The notes: generated from the letters alone by a model not told the origin. Numbered from the stretch's first letter, positions 1 through 10,834 are shown. The stretch: 64,000 bases of DNA from Bacteroidaceae bacterium (GCA_024684455.1 JAIKWU010000036.1:1-64000), one strand, 5' to 3'. Program-made: numbers and translations.

Positions 1-395
1 AGGCTGTGGAATTTCTCGTCCTCACCACCGTTAAGCATACGCTTATTGTACTGCGCACGCTGCTCAGTGCTGGCCACGTCGAACACCTCCTGAACGAGCG
101 ACGGATTGAACGACGACGCCATGCCCACAGGCTCGGGGAAGACGGTTACGTTCCCCTGATTGGCGGCTCCGTGCAAGGCCTCGCTCCACCAGAAAAACTT
201 CTTGATGCCCAGACGTGGAATGGCAGGGCTCTCGTCGAGCATGAGCAGCGACTTCTCCTCCAAAGTCAGGCGGCTGCACAAGTCGGCCGCACGCTCCTTT
301 GCACTGAGGTTCGGGTTTTGGTACGGCAACTGCTGAGCCGAAGCCGACAGCGTCGCAACGGCGGCCACGGTTAGCAACAAATGTTTCAGTTTCAT
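1..395 (-). CDS. Glycoside hydrolase family 3 (beta-glucosidase/xylosidase-like), N-terminal part, cut by window edge
   Basis: Minus-strand translation from ATG at 395: MKLKHLLLTVAAVATLSASAQQLPYQNPNLSAKERAADLCSRLTLEEKSLLMLDESPAIPRLGIKKFFWWSEALHGAANQGNVTVFPEPVGMASSF; signal peptide plus GH3 N-terminal motif; absent from ORF track because it runs off the edge. Confidence 0.85.
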   Translation of the reverse strand, partial: MKLKHLLLTVAAVATLSASAQQLPYQNPNLSAKERAADLCSRLTLEEKSLLMLDESPAIPRLGIKKFFWWSEALHGAANQGNVTVFPEPVGMASSFNPSLVQEVFDVASTEQRAQYNKRMLNGGEDEKFHS

Positions 396-424
396 AGGAT
401 GTATGGATTTTAGTTGAACTTTCT

Positions 425-2878
425 TCACTTGAGCAGCACTTTGCGGCCGTTAACGATGTAGAGACCAGGTTTTGTCACGCCTTGTGCGACAGACAAATTC
501 ACACGACGTCCCTGCAGGTCATAGACTGCACCATCGTGCGGCATCCTGCTTTCTGGTGTTTGAACCAGTTCGATGTCGGTAGCGGTTTCGTCCAGCGGTG
601 TGAGTGGGACAAGCATCCATTGACGATGGGTCGGTGCGTCGGTGTTGTCATACTGCCAAAGTCCGACAGCCGTACCTGCAGCCGTCGCCTCACGCACCAA
701 ATCCAATGCAAAGGCGGGTTCGGACACTGGCGCAATCTTCTGATAAGGGAAGTCGACGACATCGAGCGTGAAAGTCTGCTCTGCCGCCAATGCCGTCTGA
801 GCCGTTAGCGAAGTGCTGGATTCGGCACGATGGGCTGTCAGAACACGTCCGTCGGCACATTTCAGTTGATAGGCCTGACCATCGGGTACAAGAGTCCAAC
901 GTTGCGCGTCGCTGTAGTCGATGTCTTGCAGCGCGATATTTCCTTCGGCAGAAACCGTGATGGCACGGGTCATGGCGTGGCGTGGGACAATGAGATATTC
1001 GGTATCGGTGCGAGGCTGTTCTTCGTCAGCAACCAGAGGCTTTGCGAGGATGACAAAGGTCATGATGCTCTGTGCCGGCATGGTGAAGGTAAGCAGTTTG
1101 GTTTTTGAGTTGAACCCAAAGTCTGTGACACGCTGGCAGTTGTCGGACGATGTGGTACGATAGGCACGGAAGCGTGCCTTTGGAGAAAAGTCGGTAAAGT
1201 GTCGGAGGTCCACTGTCTGTTCCATCTGCCCTCCTTGGTTGAGGATTACAACAACCAAAGTGTCACCGCTGCCGCTCAGTGCAGCCAGACTGTTGTCGGC
1301 GAGCGAGGTAACGATGCTGTAACCTGCTGGGATGAAGCGTGAGAACTGCTGACGCACATAGTAGTTCTTGTTGCGTTGCATGGTCTGGTCGGCAAAGTTG
1401 CCCGTCACAGTACACCACTGGTCGTTCCACTCTTCCATAACCTGCCAGTCAATCCATGTGCGCGGTTGCAGATAACGCATGTCATCGATTAGTTTCTGAG
1501 CCAGACTCAGGTTACCGCCCAGCCCGCTGCCACCGGCTCCGACCTCGCTCATCCAAAGTGGAAGGTTGTTGACGTGGCAAAGGTAGGCTAAACGGGCGCG
1601 GTCGGCAGTCGAAACGCTATAGGTGTGTGTATTCCACTGACTGACAAGGGGCAGGACGTCTTGCTGCTTATACTGCCGCAAATCTGCTACCGACTGGGCC
1701 ACACGGGTCTCGTCGCTGGCCGAGATGACCGTATTGAGCCCCGACTGCTGGAGAATGGGAGAAAGCGTGCGCAGGAAGTTCACTTGCGAAGCGACATCGA
1801 AGTGGCATCCCTCCTGTGAACCTCCAGCATACCAGAAGTCGGTCATTGCCTCGTTGAAGGGTTCAAGCGTCTTGAATTCCAGTCCGTACTCATCCTTGTA
1901 ATGTCGGCACACGTCCACAAGATAATGGGCAAACTCTTCGTAATACTCTGGGCGCAGGTTGTCCTTGCCGCCATTCGCGTTTCCAGCCACACAGCCGCTG
2001 TAGGTCATGTAGAAAGGTGCCGAATTGCTGAATGCCTCGAACACCGCATCGGGCCGTCGGTCGCGTATCTTCAGCATGATGTTGCGCTGTCCCTCGTCGC
2101 GGTCCCAGTGGTAGTCGTCGTCCGACGAATCCTTGAAACCTTCCATCTCGGCACGCAGGCCCTTTCCCTCACCCATGTGGTGGGGTGTGCAGTTGGCATT
2201 GTCAGGGTCGTCGCCACCGCCGATATTGTAGCGGAAGATACTGTAGTTCAGCCCCGTAGGGCTCACCAGCCAATTGACGAGGGTGTTTACTTTGCTCGCT
2301 TCCCAGGTGCCGCACATGCGTGCCCACCAACACAGCGAGACGCCCCATCCGTCGAAATGCTGCCGAACGAGCGAAGGAACTACAAGACACGTCTGAGTGT
2401 CTGTTGGCGGCAGCGTATGCACATCATCGCTGAAGAACCACCAGTGGAGCGGCGACTGCCCGTTCTTGTCGGCATAGACCCAAGAATCAGGCGTCATGTC
2501 GTCGGTGCCAAGATATTTTCCGTTGGCCAGGCAACGAAAACGTAAGTAACTATCGTTCACGACATCGATGGAGAACATCGCTTCTTCAATATCCGGGTCG
2601 CTTTGGAAAACAGTATTCCACTGTCCCGACAGCGCGAGATAGAGCGATGTGCCGGCAGCCTGCAGACGAAAATAGCCTGTCCCGTCAGGAATCACCGTTA
2701 TCTTTGCAGGCGACGAGGCGTCGGCCGCCTCCAGTTGCCCCCTATTATCGGCTCCGCACTTCATGTGCAGACCGCTACTATGCATGAGAAACACGGTCGT
2801 GGGTTCCGTCATCGAGTTCTGTGCCTGCAAAGCCAAGCAGCAGACAGCAAACAGAACTGAGAGAATTTGTTTTTTCAT
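425..2878 (-). CDS. Secreted GH30-like glycosidase (endo-beta-1,6-galactanase type) with C-terminal ricin-like region and sorting-like tail
   Basis: FDGWGVSLCWWARMCG...YNIGGGD...LEPFNEAMTDFW; C-terminus YDLQGRRVN...GLYIVNGRKVLLK. Confidence 0.75.
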   Translation of the reverse strand: MKKQILSVLFAVCCLALQAQNSMTEPTTVFLMHSSGLHMKCGADNRGQLEAADASSPAKITVIPDGTGYFRLQAAGTSLYLALSGQWNTVFQSDPDIEEAMFSIDVVNDSYLRFRCLANGKYLGTDDMTPDSWVYADKNGQSPLHWWFFSDDVHTLPPTDTQTCLVVPSLVRQHFDGWGVSLCWWARMCGTWEASKVNTLVNWLVSPTGLNYSIFRYNIGGGDDPDNANCTPHHMGEGKGLRAEMEGFKDSSDDDYHWDRDEGQRNIMLKIRDRRPDAVFEAFSNSAPFYMTYSGCVAGNANGGKDNLRPEYYEEFAHYLVDVCRHYKDEYGLEFKTLEPFNEAMTDFWYAGGSQEGCHFDVASQVNFLRTLSPILQQSGLNTVISASDETRVAQSVADLRQYKQQDVLPLVSQWNTHTYSVSTADRARLAYLCHVNNLPLWMSEVGAGGSGLGGNLSLAQKLIDDMRYLQPRTWIDWQVMEEWNDQWCTVTGNFADQTMQRNKNYYVRQQFSRFIPAGYSIVTSLADNSLAALSGSGDTLVVVILNQGGQMEQTVDLRHFTDFSPKARFRAYRTTSSDNCQRVTDFGFNSKTKLLTFTMPAQSIMTFVILAKPLVADEEQPRTDTEYLIVPRHAMTRAITVSAEGNIALQDIDYSDAQRWTLVPDGQAYQLKCADGRVLTAHRAESSTSLTAQTALAAEQTFTLDVVDFPYQKIAPVSEPAFALDLVREATAAGTAVGLWQYDNTDAPTHRQWMLVPLTPLDETATDIELVQTPESRMPHDGAVYDLQGRRVNLSVAQGVTKPGLYIVNGRKVLLK

Positions 2879-2984
2879 AAGAAATCAATAATAAACGAGG
2901 TGCTATTGTTGGGACAAAGATAGGACTTTTTTACCAATTTACGCATTGTTCACCAGAAAAAAATAGCGATGTCGGACAAAAGTT

Positions 2985-3084
2985 TCAAGTGCTTGGAATT
3001 TTCACGCTAAGCACTTGGCGTGAGAACGCTAAGCACTTGGCATGATTACGCTAAGCACTTAGAGATTTCACGCCAAGCGCTTGG
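2985..3084 (+). repeat. 22-bp periodic palindrome array R1 (5 units)
   Basis: Cores at 2985, 3007, 3029, 3051, 3073: tCAAGTGCTTGG, CTAAGCACTTGG, CTAAGCACTTGG, CTAAGCACTTAG, CCAAGCGCTTGG. Confidence 0.97.
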
Positions 3085-3155
3085 AGGTTTAACGAAAATG
3101 CTTTATCTTTGCGCCACAAAAACTGATTTATTAACCCTTTAACACAGAAACGACT

Positions 3156-3317
3156 ATGCAAAAGTATGTATGTGACGTATGCGGTTGGGAGTACGACCCC
3201 GAAGTAGGTGTGCCCGAAGCAGGCATCGAGCCTGGCACAGCGTTTGAGGACCTGCCCGACGATTTTGAATGTCCGCTGTGCGGTGTTGGGAAGGACGAGT
3301 TCTCGCCTGCCGAGTAA
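3156..3317 (+). CDS. Rubredoxin
   Basis: 53-aa ORF below track cut-off: [53 protein letters not shown]; two CxxC motifs. Confidence 0.95.
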   Translation: MQKYVCDVCGWEYDPEVGVPEAGIEPGTAFEDLPDDFECPLCGVGKDEFSPAE

Positions 3318-3329
3318 GTCATCCGCCAC

Positions 3330-4334
3330 TTGATGACCTTGATTCATAGCATCAAGACACGGCACATCTGTTTCATGCTGCTCTTTGCCGCATTTGCCTC
3401 ACTGGCAAGTGCGCAGGAGCGACATGGTCTGTTGCATACAGTGGACAGCCTCCTCACCCATCAATACTGGAACAGCGACATCGACTCCAACTACATCGTG
3501 CGTCCTTCGACAAAATGGAGAGTCACGGGCCGCTTCAACGTCTCCGGTGCTCAAATTAAAGATGAGGGTGTGGCCGACGGTGTTCACTTCCGTTCGCAAC
3601 TCGATGCCGACTACAAATCGACGGTGAGCGTAGGCTTGAGTTATCTGGGGCTGTCGCTCAACCTGTCGCTTAATCCCGCCCAACTGAGCGGCAAGTATCA
3701 GGACTACGAACTGAACCTCATGGCCTACGGCAAACGTATGGGCTTCGATTTCGCCTATCAGTATGCCCGCAACTTCAAGGGATGGCATGAGAACGACAAC
3801 GAGGCACGCATCGCACTGCCAGACGACATCCTGTCACTCAGGACGCTAAACTTCAACACCTACTATGTCTTCAACAACAGGCGTTTCTCCTATCCTGCCG
3901 CCTTTACCCAGTCGTACATCCAGCGCCGCTCGGCTGGCAGTTTCCTGCTGGCACTGTCGCTGCAAGGACAGCAAGGAGAGACGACGGCCCTGGAATCGCA
4001 GAAGACCAGTTTCAGCATGAGCAACATTGCCATCGGAGCAGGCTATGGCTACAACTGGGTTCCTCATCGCAACTGGCTGCTGCACATCTCTGCCCTGCCC
4101 ACCTTCATCGTGTGGAGCAAGGCATGGATCGACATCGACGGCATTCGCACCACCATGCCCTACCACTTCCCCGAGGTCATCATCAGCAGCCGAGGCTCAG
4201 TGGTCCGTCAGATGGGCAACTATTTCTGCGGTCTGGCGACGGTGTTCACCTTTACCAACGTAGGCGACCCCACCCGTCTGGAGTTCCATAACCTCAAGTG
4301 GTATAACCGTGTCTTCATCGGCTGCAGATTCTGA
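3330..4334 (+). CDS. DUF4421-like outer-membrane-type protein
   Basis: Signal peptide; beta-rich; YYVFNNRRFSYPAAFTQSYIQRRSAGSF motif shared with ORF 42555..43772. Confidence 0.6.
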   Translation: MMTLIHSIKTRHICFMLLFAAFASLASAQERHGLLHTVDSLLTHQYWNSDIDSNYIVRPSTKWRVTGRFNVSGAQIKDEGVADGVHFRSQLDADYKSTVSVGLSYLGLSLNLSLNPAQLSGKYQDYELNLMAYGKRMGFDFAYQYARNFKGWHENDNEARIALPDDILSLRTLNFNTYYVFNNRRFSYPAAFTQSYIQRRSAGSFLLALSLQGQQGETTALESQKTSFSMSNIAIGAGYGYNWVPHRNWLLHISALPTFIVWSKAWIDIDGIRTTMPYHFPEVIISSRGSVVRQMGNYFCGLATVFTFTNVGDPTRLEFHNLKWYNRVFIGCRF

Positions 4335-4427
4335 GAACAATAAAAAAAACGGCAAAATATTTTGCATTGTGTTCAATTTGCCGTATTTTTGCAACGTAAT
4401 ATCATTCAATTCATTAAAAAATAACGT

Positions 4428-5339
4428 ATGAAACCAACTCTTTTCCTGCTTGCAGCAGGCATGGGCAGCCGCTACGGCGGTCTGAAACAACTGGACGGTC
4501 TGGGCCCCAACGGCGAGACCATCATGGACTATAGTATCTACGACGCTATTCAGGCCGGATTCGGCAAGATTGTGTGGGTGATTCGCAAGGACTTCGAGGA
4601 GCAATTCCGCACACAGATTCTTGCAAAATATGAAGGCACTGTGCCGTGCGAACTCTGCTTCCAGAGCATCGATGCACTGCCCGAAGGCTTCAAGTGTCCC
4701 GAAGGCCGTCAGAAGCCTTGGGGTACGAACCACGCCGTGCTGATGGGTAAGGACGTCATCAAGGAGCCCTTCTGCGTCATCAACTGCGACGACTTCTACG
4801 GACGCGATGCCTTCATGCAGATTGGCAAGTTCCTGAGCGGACTGAAGGAAGGTTCGAAGAACGAATACGCCATGGTCGGCTTCCGCTGCTGCAACACGCT
4901 CAGCGAAAACGGTTCGGTGGCTCGCGGTGTGTGCGTCTATGACGACAAGCACCACCTGAAGGACGTCGTGGAACGCACCGAAATCATGCGCGTCGATGGT
5001 CCTATCTGCTACAAGGACGAAGAGGGCAAGTGGATTCCGCTCGAAGAGAACGTGCCTGTGTCGATGAACATGTGGGGCTTCACACCCGACTATTTCGAGT
5101 ACAGCGAGGCTTATTTCAAGGAGTTCCTGAGCGACCCGAAGAACATGGAGAACCTGAAGGCAGAGTTCTTCATTCCCCTCATGGTCAACAAACTCATCAA
5201 CGACGGCACTGCTACGGTCGAAGTGCTCGACACCACCTCAAAGTGGTTCGGCGTGACCTATGCTGCTGACCGCGAAGCCACGGTGGAGCGCATCGCCCAA
5301 CTCGTGAAGGACGGTGTCTATCCAGAGAAACTGTGGTAA
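4428..5339 (+). CDS. Sugar nucleotidyltransferase family protein
   Basis: MKPTLFLLAAGMGSRYGGLKQLDGLGPNGETIMDYSI nucleotidyltransferase signature. Confidence 0.85.
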   Translation: MKPTLFLLAAGMGSRYGGLKQLDGLGPNGETIMDYSIYDAIQAGFGKIVWVIRKDFEEQFRTQILAKYEGTVPCELCFQSIDALPEGFKCPEGRQKPWGTNHAVLMGKDVIKEPFCVINCDDFYGRDAFMQIGKFLSGLKEGSKNEYAMVGFRCCNTLSENGSVARGVCVYDDKHHLKDVVERTEIMRVDGPICYKDEEGKWIPLEENVPVSMNMWGFTPDYFEYSEAYFKEFLSDPKNMENLKAEFFIPLMVNKLINDGTATVEVLDTTSKWFGVTYAADREATVERIAQLVKDGVYPEKLW

Positions 5340-5438
5340 GAAGCCACACCGAGCGAAAGCATACCATTCCTGACCGTCCGGTCGCGGCGTGATGAGTAGT
5401 TCGGTTCTTGTTTCCCTGCGGGGAAACGCACTTTTTTC

Positions 5439-5474
5439 GGGATGCATTCGGGAATTTCTGAATGCATCCCTTTT
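5439..5474 (+). terminator. Putative intrinsic terminator
   Basis: GGGATGCATTC-N10-GAATGCATCCC followed by TTTT. Confidence 0.6.
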
Positions 5475-5509
5475 CTATAACGAAAAAAGTTCGTAACTTT
5501 GACGCTGAC

Positions 5510-6541
5510 ATGAGAAAGAAAGCATGGATATACGGCATTTTGCTACTGCTTCTGTCTGCCTGTAGTCATGGGACGACAGAGCAGGAACCGCAGCGCGACA
5601 GCGACACGGTGGCAGTAGCGGTGACGGTCATCAAAGCCGACGAAGTGGCTGTGCCCACCGACACGACATCTGCTCTGACGCCCCAGCAAATCGACAGCCT
5701 GCGCTTCCGCCTCACACACCACTACACCGAAAACTTCAACTTTCTCGTCAAAGCAGACTCGCTGCGACTGGTTCCACGACAGGGCGACACGCAAATGGAC
5801 ACCTGCACGGTCCATGACGACGACCTGATTGTCGTGGCACAAATCCACGTGCAATTGGCCCAGGATTCTCTCTCGAAAGACACCGTCTGGGTGAAGGTGG
5901 CACGCGACCAGCAGACGATGGGCTGGGTGGACGAACCATTGCTGCTCCGCTCCGCTGTGCCCGACGACCCCATCTCGCAGATACTCGACTCGCTCACATA
6001 CAGCCGTGGCGTGTGGATGTCGCTCTTCGTCTTTCTGGGCATCGTGGGCTTGTGGCTGGCACGACGCATCAAGCCACTCTCCATCCCCTCCTTCTACCCC
6101 ATCCTGATGCTGATGATCATTGCCGTCATCGCCTCGCTCTATGCAAGTGTACAGAACTTTGCACCTGAATACTGGCTGGAATACTACTTCCACCCGACCA
6201 TGAACCCGCTGCTGCTGCCGCCCGTAATGGCTGTGCTCGTCACCCTCGTGTGGGCTCTGCTGATTGTAACAGTGGCCGTGTTTATCGAGGTCTATCGCTA
6301 TCTCCATTTCCAGCACGCACTGATTTATCTGTTCCAACTCGGAGGCCTGTCCATGGTCGTCTATCTCGTCATTTCGTGGACCACACTCATCTACGTCGGC
6401 TACCTCCTGCTGCCGCTGTTTGTTCTCCTTCTCTTTTACTACTACAAGCATCGCATCCGCTGCACGATGCAGTGCGGCAACTGCGGCCGTCCGCTGCGCG
6501 AGAAAGGCATCTGCCCCACGTGCGGCGCCGTGAACGAGTGA
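5510..6541 (+). CDS. Membrane lipoprotein with C-terminal zinc ribbon
   Basis: MRKKAWIYGILLLLLSACSHG lipobox; several TM segments; C-terminal CGNCGRPLREKGICPTCG. Confidence 0.6.
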   Translation: MRKKAWIYGILLLLLSACSHGTTEQEPQRDSDTVAVAVTVIKADEVAVPTDTTSALTPQQIDSLRFRLTHHYTENFNFLVKADSLRLVPRQGDTQMDTCTVHDDDLIVVAQIHVQLAQDSLSKDTVWVKVARDQQTMGWVDEPLLLRSAVPDDPISQILDSLTYSRGVWMSLFVFLGIVGLWLARRIKPLSIPSFYPILMLMIIAVIASLYASVQNFAPEYWLEYYFHPTMNPLLLPPVMAVLVTLVWALLIVTVAVFIEVYRYLHFQHALIYLFQLGGLSMVVYLVISWTTLIYVGYLLLPLFVLLLFYYYKHRIRCTMQCGNCGRPLREKGICPTCGAVNE

Positions 6542-6648
6542 CAAATTCACCGCATTTCGTTTTTTTTCGTAACACATTGTGCCGAAATGCAAGAAATTCT
6601 TTGTAAATTTGCAATTCGTAAGCAACTATCCATCAAAAACAGAATAAC

Positions 6649-7668
6649 ATGACAACGAACATTGACTGGTCGAACCTCGGATTCGGCTACATGAAGACAG
6701 ACTACAACGTGCGCTGCTACTATCGCGACGGCGCATGGGGCGAAATCGAGACGTGCAGCGAGGAAACCATCCCTATGCACATGGCAGCAACGTGCCTGCA
6801 CTACGGTCAGGAAGCCTTCGAAGGCTTGAAGGCCTACCGCTGTCCCGACGGCAAGGTGCGCATCTTCCGCGTCGATGAAAATGCTGCACGCTTGCAATCC
6901 ACCTGCCGCGGCATCCTGATGCCCGAAGTGCCCACCGAACTGTTCACCGAAATGGTGAAACGCGTGGTGCGCCTCAACGAACGCTTTATTCCTCCCTACG
7001 AGAGCGGTGCCACGCTTTACGTGCGTCCGCTGCTCATTGGCACCAGCGCACAGGTGGGTGTACATCCCTCAAAGGAATACCTCTTCCTCATTTTCGTTAC
7101 GCCCGTAGGTCCGTACTTCAAGGGGGGCTTCGCCAGCAATCCCTACGTCATCATCCGCGAGTTCGACCGTTCGGCTCCGCTCGGTACGGGTAAGTACAAG
7201 GTCGGCGGCAACTACGCAGCCAGCCTCTATGCCAACAACGTGGCACACGAAAAAGGCTACGCCTGCGAGTTCTACCTCGACGCGAAGGAAAAGAAATACA
7301 TGGACGAATGTGGTGCCGCCAATTTCTTCGGCATCAAGAACAACACGTACGTCACTCCGAAATCGACTTCTATCCTGCCCTCCATCACCAACAAGAGCCT
7401 GATGCAGTTGGCCGAGGACTTCGGCATGAAGGTTGAGCGTCGCCAGATTCCCGAAGACGAACTCGAGACCTTCGAAGAGGCTGGTGCCTGCGGAACGGCT
7501 GCGGTCATTTCGCCCATCTCCTACATCGACGACCTCGACACGGGCAAGCGCTACGACTTCGGCAGCGAACCAGGTCCTGTCAGCCGCCGACTCTTCGAAC
7601 ATCTGCGCAACATCCAGTACGGTATCGAGCCCGACACACACGGCTGGACCACCGTCGTGATTGAATAA
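6649..7668 (+). CDS. ilvE: Branched-chain amino acid aminotransferase
   Basis: GQEAFEGLKAYR...GTGKYKVGGNYAASL...ECGAANFF; class IV aminotransferase. Confidence 0.92.
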   Translation: MTTNIDWSNLGFGYMKTDYNVRCYYRDGAWGEIETCSEETIPMHMAATCLHYGQEAFEGLKAYRCPDGKVRIFRVDENAARLQSTCRGILMPEVPTELFTEMVKRVVRLNERFIPPYESGATLYVRPLLIGTSAQVGVHPSKEYLFLIFVTPVGPYFKGGFASNPYVIIREFDRSAPLGTGKYKVGGNYAASLYANNVAHEKGYACEFYLDAKEKKYMDECGAANFFGIKNNTYVTPKSTSILPSITNKSLMQLAEDFGMKVERRQIPEDELETFEEAGACGTAAVISPISYIDDLDTGKRYDFGSEPGPVSRRLFEHLRNIQYGIEPDTHGWTTVVIE

Positions 7669-7716
7669 GTGGTCTGATTTCTCAGATTATTCAGAATACA
7701 CTGATTATTCCGAGGC

Positions 7717-8484
7717 ATGGGAAAAGGAAAACTGGCGAAATTCGCCGACATGGCCACTAACCCTCTTGTTGTGGAGTGCCCCTTCTGGCAGTTCCAGCAA
7801 GAGGGCTTTGCGTTGAAAGGCCGCTGGCACGCCGACTTTTTCCACAACCCGAACCCCATCACACTGGAGCTCGGTTGTGGACGCGGCGAATACACCGTCG
7901 GACTGGCGCGTCAGTTCCCCGACCGCAACTTCATCGGCGTTGACATCAAAGGTGCCCGCATGTGGCACGGTGCCCAGACAGCCATGAACGAAGGGTTGAC
8001 GAACGTCGGTTTTCTGCGCACCAACATCGAGTGCATACACGAACTATTCGGCCAAGACGAAGTGGATGAAATCTGGCTCACCTTCTCCGACCCGCAGATG
8101 AAGAAAGCGACGAAACGGCTCTCCTCCACCTATTTTCTGGAACGCTACCGCCGATTCCTCACCGACGGTGGACTCATCCACCTCAAGACCGACTCCCCCT
8201 TCCTCTACACCTACACCCGTCTCATGGCCGAGCACAACCACCTGCCCATCGAAGCCGCTACCGCCGATTTATACAGCCCGTCATACGAAGTCGATGAACC
8301 AGCCCTGCGCACCATCCGCACCTATTATGAGCAAATGTGGCTCGACCGCGATTTCACCATCAAGTATCTCCGTCTGCGTCTTCCCCACGAAGGCACACTG
8401 GAGGAGCCTGACGTCGACATTCCCGTCGATGGCTACCGCTCGTACAACCACGAGGTGCGCTCCACACGCACGACGGGACGATAA
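7717..8484 (+). CDS. trmB: tRNA (guanine-N7)-methyltransferase
   Basis: [34 protein letters not shown]...[14 protein letters not shown]. Confidence 0.9.
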   Translation: MGKGKLAKFADMATNPLVVECPFWQFQQEGFALKGRWHADFFHNPNPITLELGCGRGEYTVGLARQFPDRNFIGVDIKGARMWHGAQTAMNEGLTNVGFLRTNIECIHELFGQDEVDEIWLTFSDPQMKKATKRLSSTYFLERYRRFLTDGGLIHLKTDSPFLYTYTRLMAEHNHLPIEAATADLYSPSYEVDEPALRTIRTYYEQMWLDRDFTIKYLRLRLPHEGTLEEPDVDIPVDGYRSYNHEVRSTRTTGR

Positions 8485-8653
8485 GACGTTGTACGTTCAA
8501 CGAATCAATCACTCCAAGTGTTTAAAAGTCCGTATTGAAACGTATGAAACAGAGTTCATAGTTTTTATAAAAAAACTACGATGATATTTGCTGTTCTGCA
8601 GAAGTTTATGTATTTTTGCATCTGAAATCTATCATTTGACACAAATATCACCC

Positions 8654-10834
8654 ATGAAACACCTCCTCACACTTCTTCTTTTGACTTTTGCAAGCACCCT
8701 GTTTGCACAGCAGCCTGTGTATCTCGATGCATCGCAGCCGATTGAGCTGCGCATTGACGATGCCCTGAGCCGCATGACGGCTGCCGAGAAGGTGGGGTTG
8801 TGCCACGGCTGGGGCAAGTTCTACAGCGGCGGTGTGCCCCGTCTGGGCATTCCAGGGCTGTGGATGTCGGACGGACCACATGGAGTTCGCGCCGAGATTG
8901 CGTGGAACGAATGGAAAAATGCGGGATGGACCACTGACTCCTGCACGGCATTTCCTTCGCTTACATGCCTCGCTGCCACATGGAATCCGCTGCTCGCCGA
9001 GAAATACGGCAAGGCCATCGGCGAGGAGGCCGCCTATCGCGGAAAGCAGGTGCTGCTGGGCCCTGGCGTCAACATCTACCGAACGCCGCTCAACGGCCGC
9101 AACTTCGAGTACATGGGCGAAGACCCCGTGCTTTCGGCCACGATGTGCGTGCCTTACATACAAGGTGTGCAGTCGAACGGCGTGGCTTGCTGTGTGAAAC
9201 ATTACGCACTGAACAATCAGGAGGTGCAACGTTGGTCGGTCAACGTTGAGTGCAGCGAACGTGCCCTGCGCGAAATCTACCTGCCTGCGTTCCGCGCAGC
9301 AGTTCAGCAGGGCAAGGTGTGGAGTCTGATGGGCTCTTACAACAAGTTTCGCGGCACGCACTGCAGTCACAACGATTACCTGCTCAACCAAATTCTGAAG
9401 AAGGAATGGGGTTTCGACGGCGCGGTCGTTTCGGACTGGGATGCTGCGCACAACGCTCGTGAGGCTGCCATGAACGGCCTCGACATCGAAATGGGTACGA
9501 GCCAGCGTCCCGACAAAGGCATCAAGTGGGGACAGTTCACGTGGGACGAGTGCTATTTAGGCAATGATCTGCTGAAGGCTGTGCAGAGCGGTGAAGTGCC
9601 CGAAGAGGTGCTGAACGACAAGGCGCGTCGTGTGCTGCGTCTCATCATGCGCACCGCCATGAATCCCAATCGCCACCATGGCAACCAGGACTACGCAGCC
9701 CATTCGGAGGTGTGCCGTCAGATTGGCGACGAAGGCATTGTGCTGCTGAAGAATGAGAAGAAGGCTCTGCCGCTCATTACCGCCCAGAAGACCATCCTCA
9801 TCGTTGGAGACAATGCGGTGAGGAAATTGACCGAAGGCGGCGGTTCGTCGGAGTTGAAGGTTCAGCACGAGACCTCGGTGCTGGCAGCCATGAAGGCTGA
9901 GTTCGGCGACCGCGTACAGTTTGCCCAGGGCTATGTCCCAGGCCGCACAGACTACGAACGTGAACACAGCATCGCCCAACAGGTGACGGACTCGTTGCGC
10001 AACGAAGCCGTCGAGATGGTACGTCGCGCCGATGTCGTCATTCTGGTGGGAGGCCTCAACAAGAACAGGCATCAGGATTGCGAGGACAGCGACCGACGGA
10101 CCTACGACCTGCCGTTCGGCCAACCCGAACTGATTGAGGCGCTGACCGCTGTCAACAAGAACGTGATTGTCGTCCTGATGAGCGGCAATGCCGTGGCGAT
10201 GCCGTGGGAAAAGAACGTGAAAGCCATCGTGCAGGCGTGGTATCTGGGCAGCGAAACTGGCGTCGCTGTGACCGACGTGTTGACAGGCCGCATCAACCCC
10301 AGCGGCCATCTGCCCTTCTCCATCCCCGTAAACCAGAACGATTGCGCTGCCCACAGTTTCGGAACCATCGGTTATCCTGGAGACGGCAAGACGGTCGAGT
10401 ACAAGGAAGACGTGCTCGTGGGCTACCGCTGGCACGACACGAAGAGAATTCCTGCGCGTTTTGCCTTCGGTCACGGCCTGAGTTATACGACCTTCGACTA
10501 TGGCAAAGCCAAATGGGAACAGCAGGGCCAGGATGTAGTCATCACCGTTCCTGTCAAGAACACGGGCAAGGTGGCCGGCAAGGAAGTCGTGCAACTCTAC
10601 GTCGGCGAGGACAACCCGACGGTGTTGCGTCCGACGAAGGAACTGAAAGCCTTCGAGAAGGTGCTCCTTCAGCCAGGCGAGACGAAGGAGGTCACTTTCC
10701 GACTGACTCCTGCCAAGGATTTCGCCTTCTACGACGAAACCAAGCGGGAATGGCATGCCAACACGGGCCACTACACCTTCTACGTCGGCAGTTCGTCCGC
10801 CGACATTCGACAGACATTGAAATTTGATTTATAA
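8654..10834 (+). CDS. GH3 beta-glucosidase with fibronectin type III-like C-terminal domain
   Basis: Signal peptide; MSDGPHGVRAEI, VVSDWDAAHNA; C-terminal KNTGKVAGKEVVQLYVG. Confidence 0.9.
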   Translation: MKHLLTLLLLTFASTLFAQQPVYLDASQPIELRIDDALSRMTAAEKVGLCHGWGKFYSGGVPRLGIPGLWMSDGPHGVRAEIAWNEWKNAGWTTDSCTAFPSLTCLAATWNPLLAEKYGKAIGEEAAYRGKQVLLGPGVNIYRTPLNGRNFEYMGEDPVLSATMCVPYIQGVQSNGVACCVKHYALNNQEVQRWSVNVECSERALREIYLPAFRAAVQQGKVWSLMGSYNKFRGTHCSHNDYLLNQILKKEWGFDGAVVSDWDAAHNAREAAMNGLDIEMGTSQRPDKGIKWGQFTWDECYLGNDLLKAVQSGEVPEEVLNDKARRVLRLIMRTAMNPNRHHGNQDYAAHSEVCRQIGDEGIVLLKNEKKALPLITAQKTILIVGDNAVRKLTEGGGSSELKVQHETSVLAAMKAEFGDRVQFAQGYVPGRTDYEREHSIAQQVTDSLRNEAVEMVRRADVVILVGGLNKNRHQDCEDSDRRTYDLPFGQPELIEALTAVNKNVIVVLMSGNAVAMPWEKNVKAIVQAWYLGSETGVAVTDVLTGRINPSGHLPFSIPVNQNDCAAHSFGTIGYPGDGKTVEYKEDVLVGYRWHDTKRIPARFAFGHGLSYTTFDYGKAKWEQQGQDVVITVPVKNTGKVAGKEVVQLYVGEDNPTVLRPTKELKAFEKVLLQPGETKEVTFRLTPAKDFAFYDETKREWHANTGHYTFYVGSSSADIRQTLKFDL

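Noticed and set aside
2985-3084. 22-bp periodic arrays as CRISPR arrays
   Set aside because: Repeat core is 12-18 bp with only 4-10 bp linkers, at most five units, dispersed over nine loci and no cas genes in the window.
9557-10771. Minus-strand 404-aa ORF antisense to GH3 gene
   Set aside because: Shadow ORF of a clear GH3 CDS.
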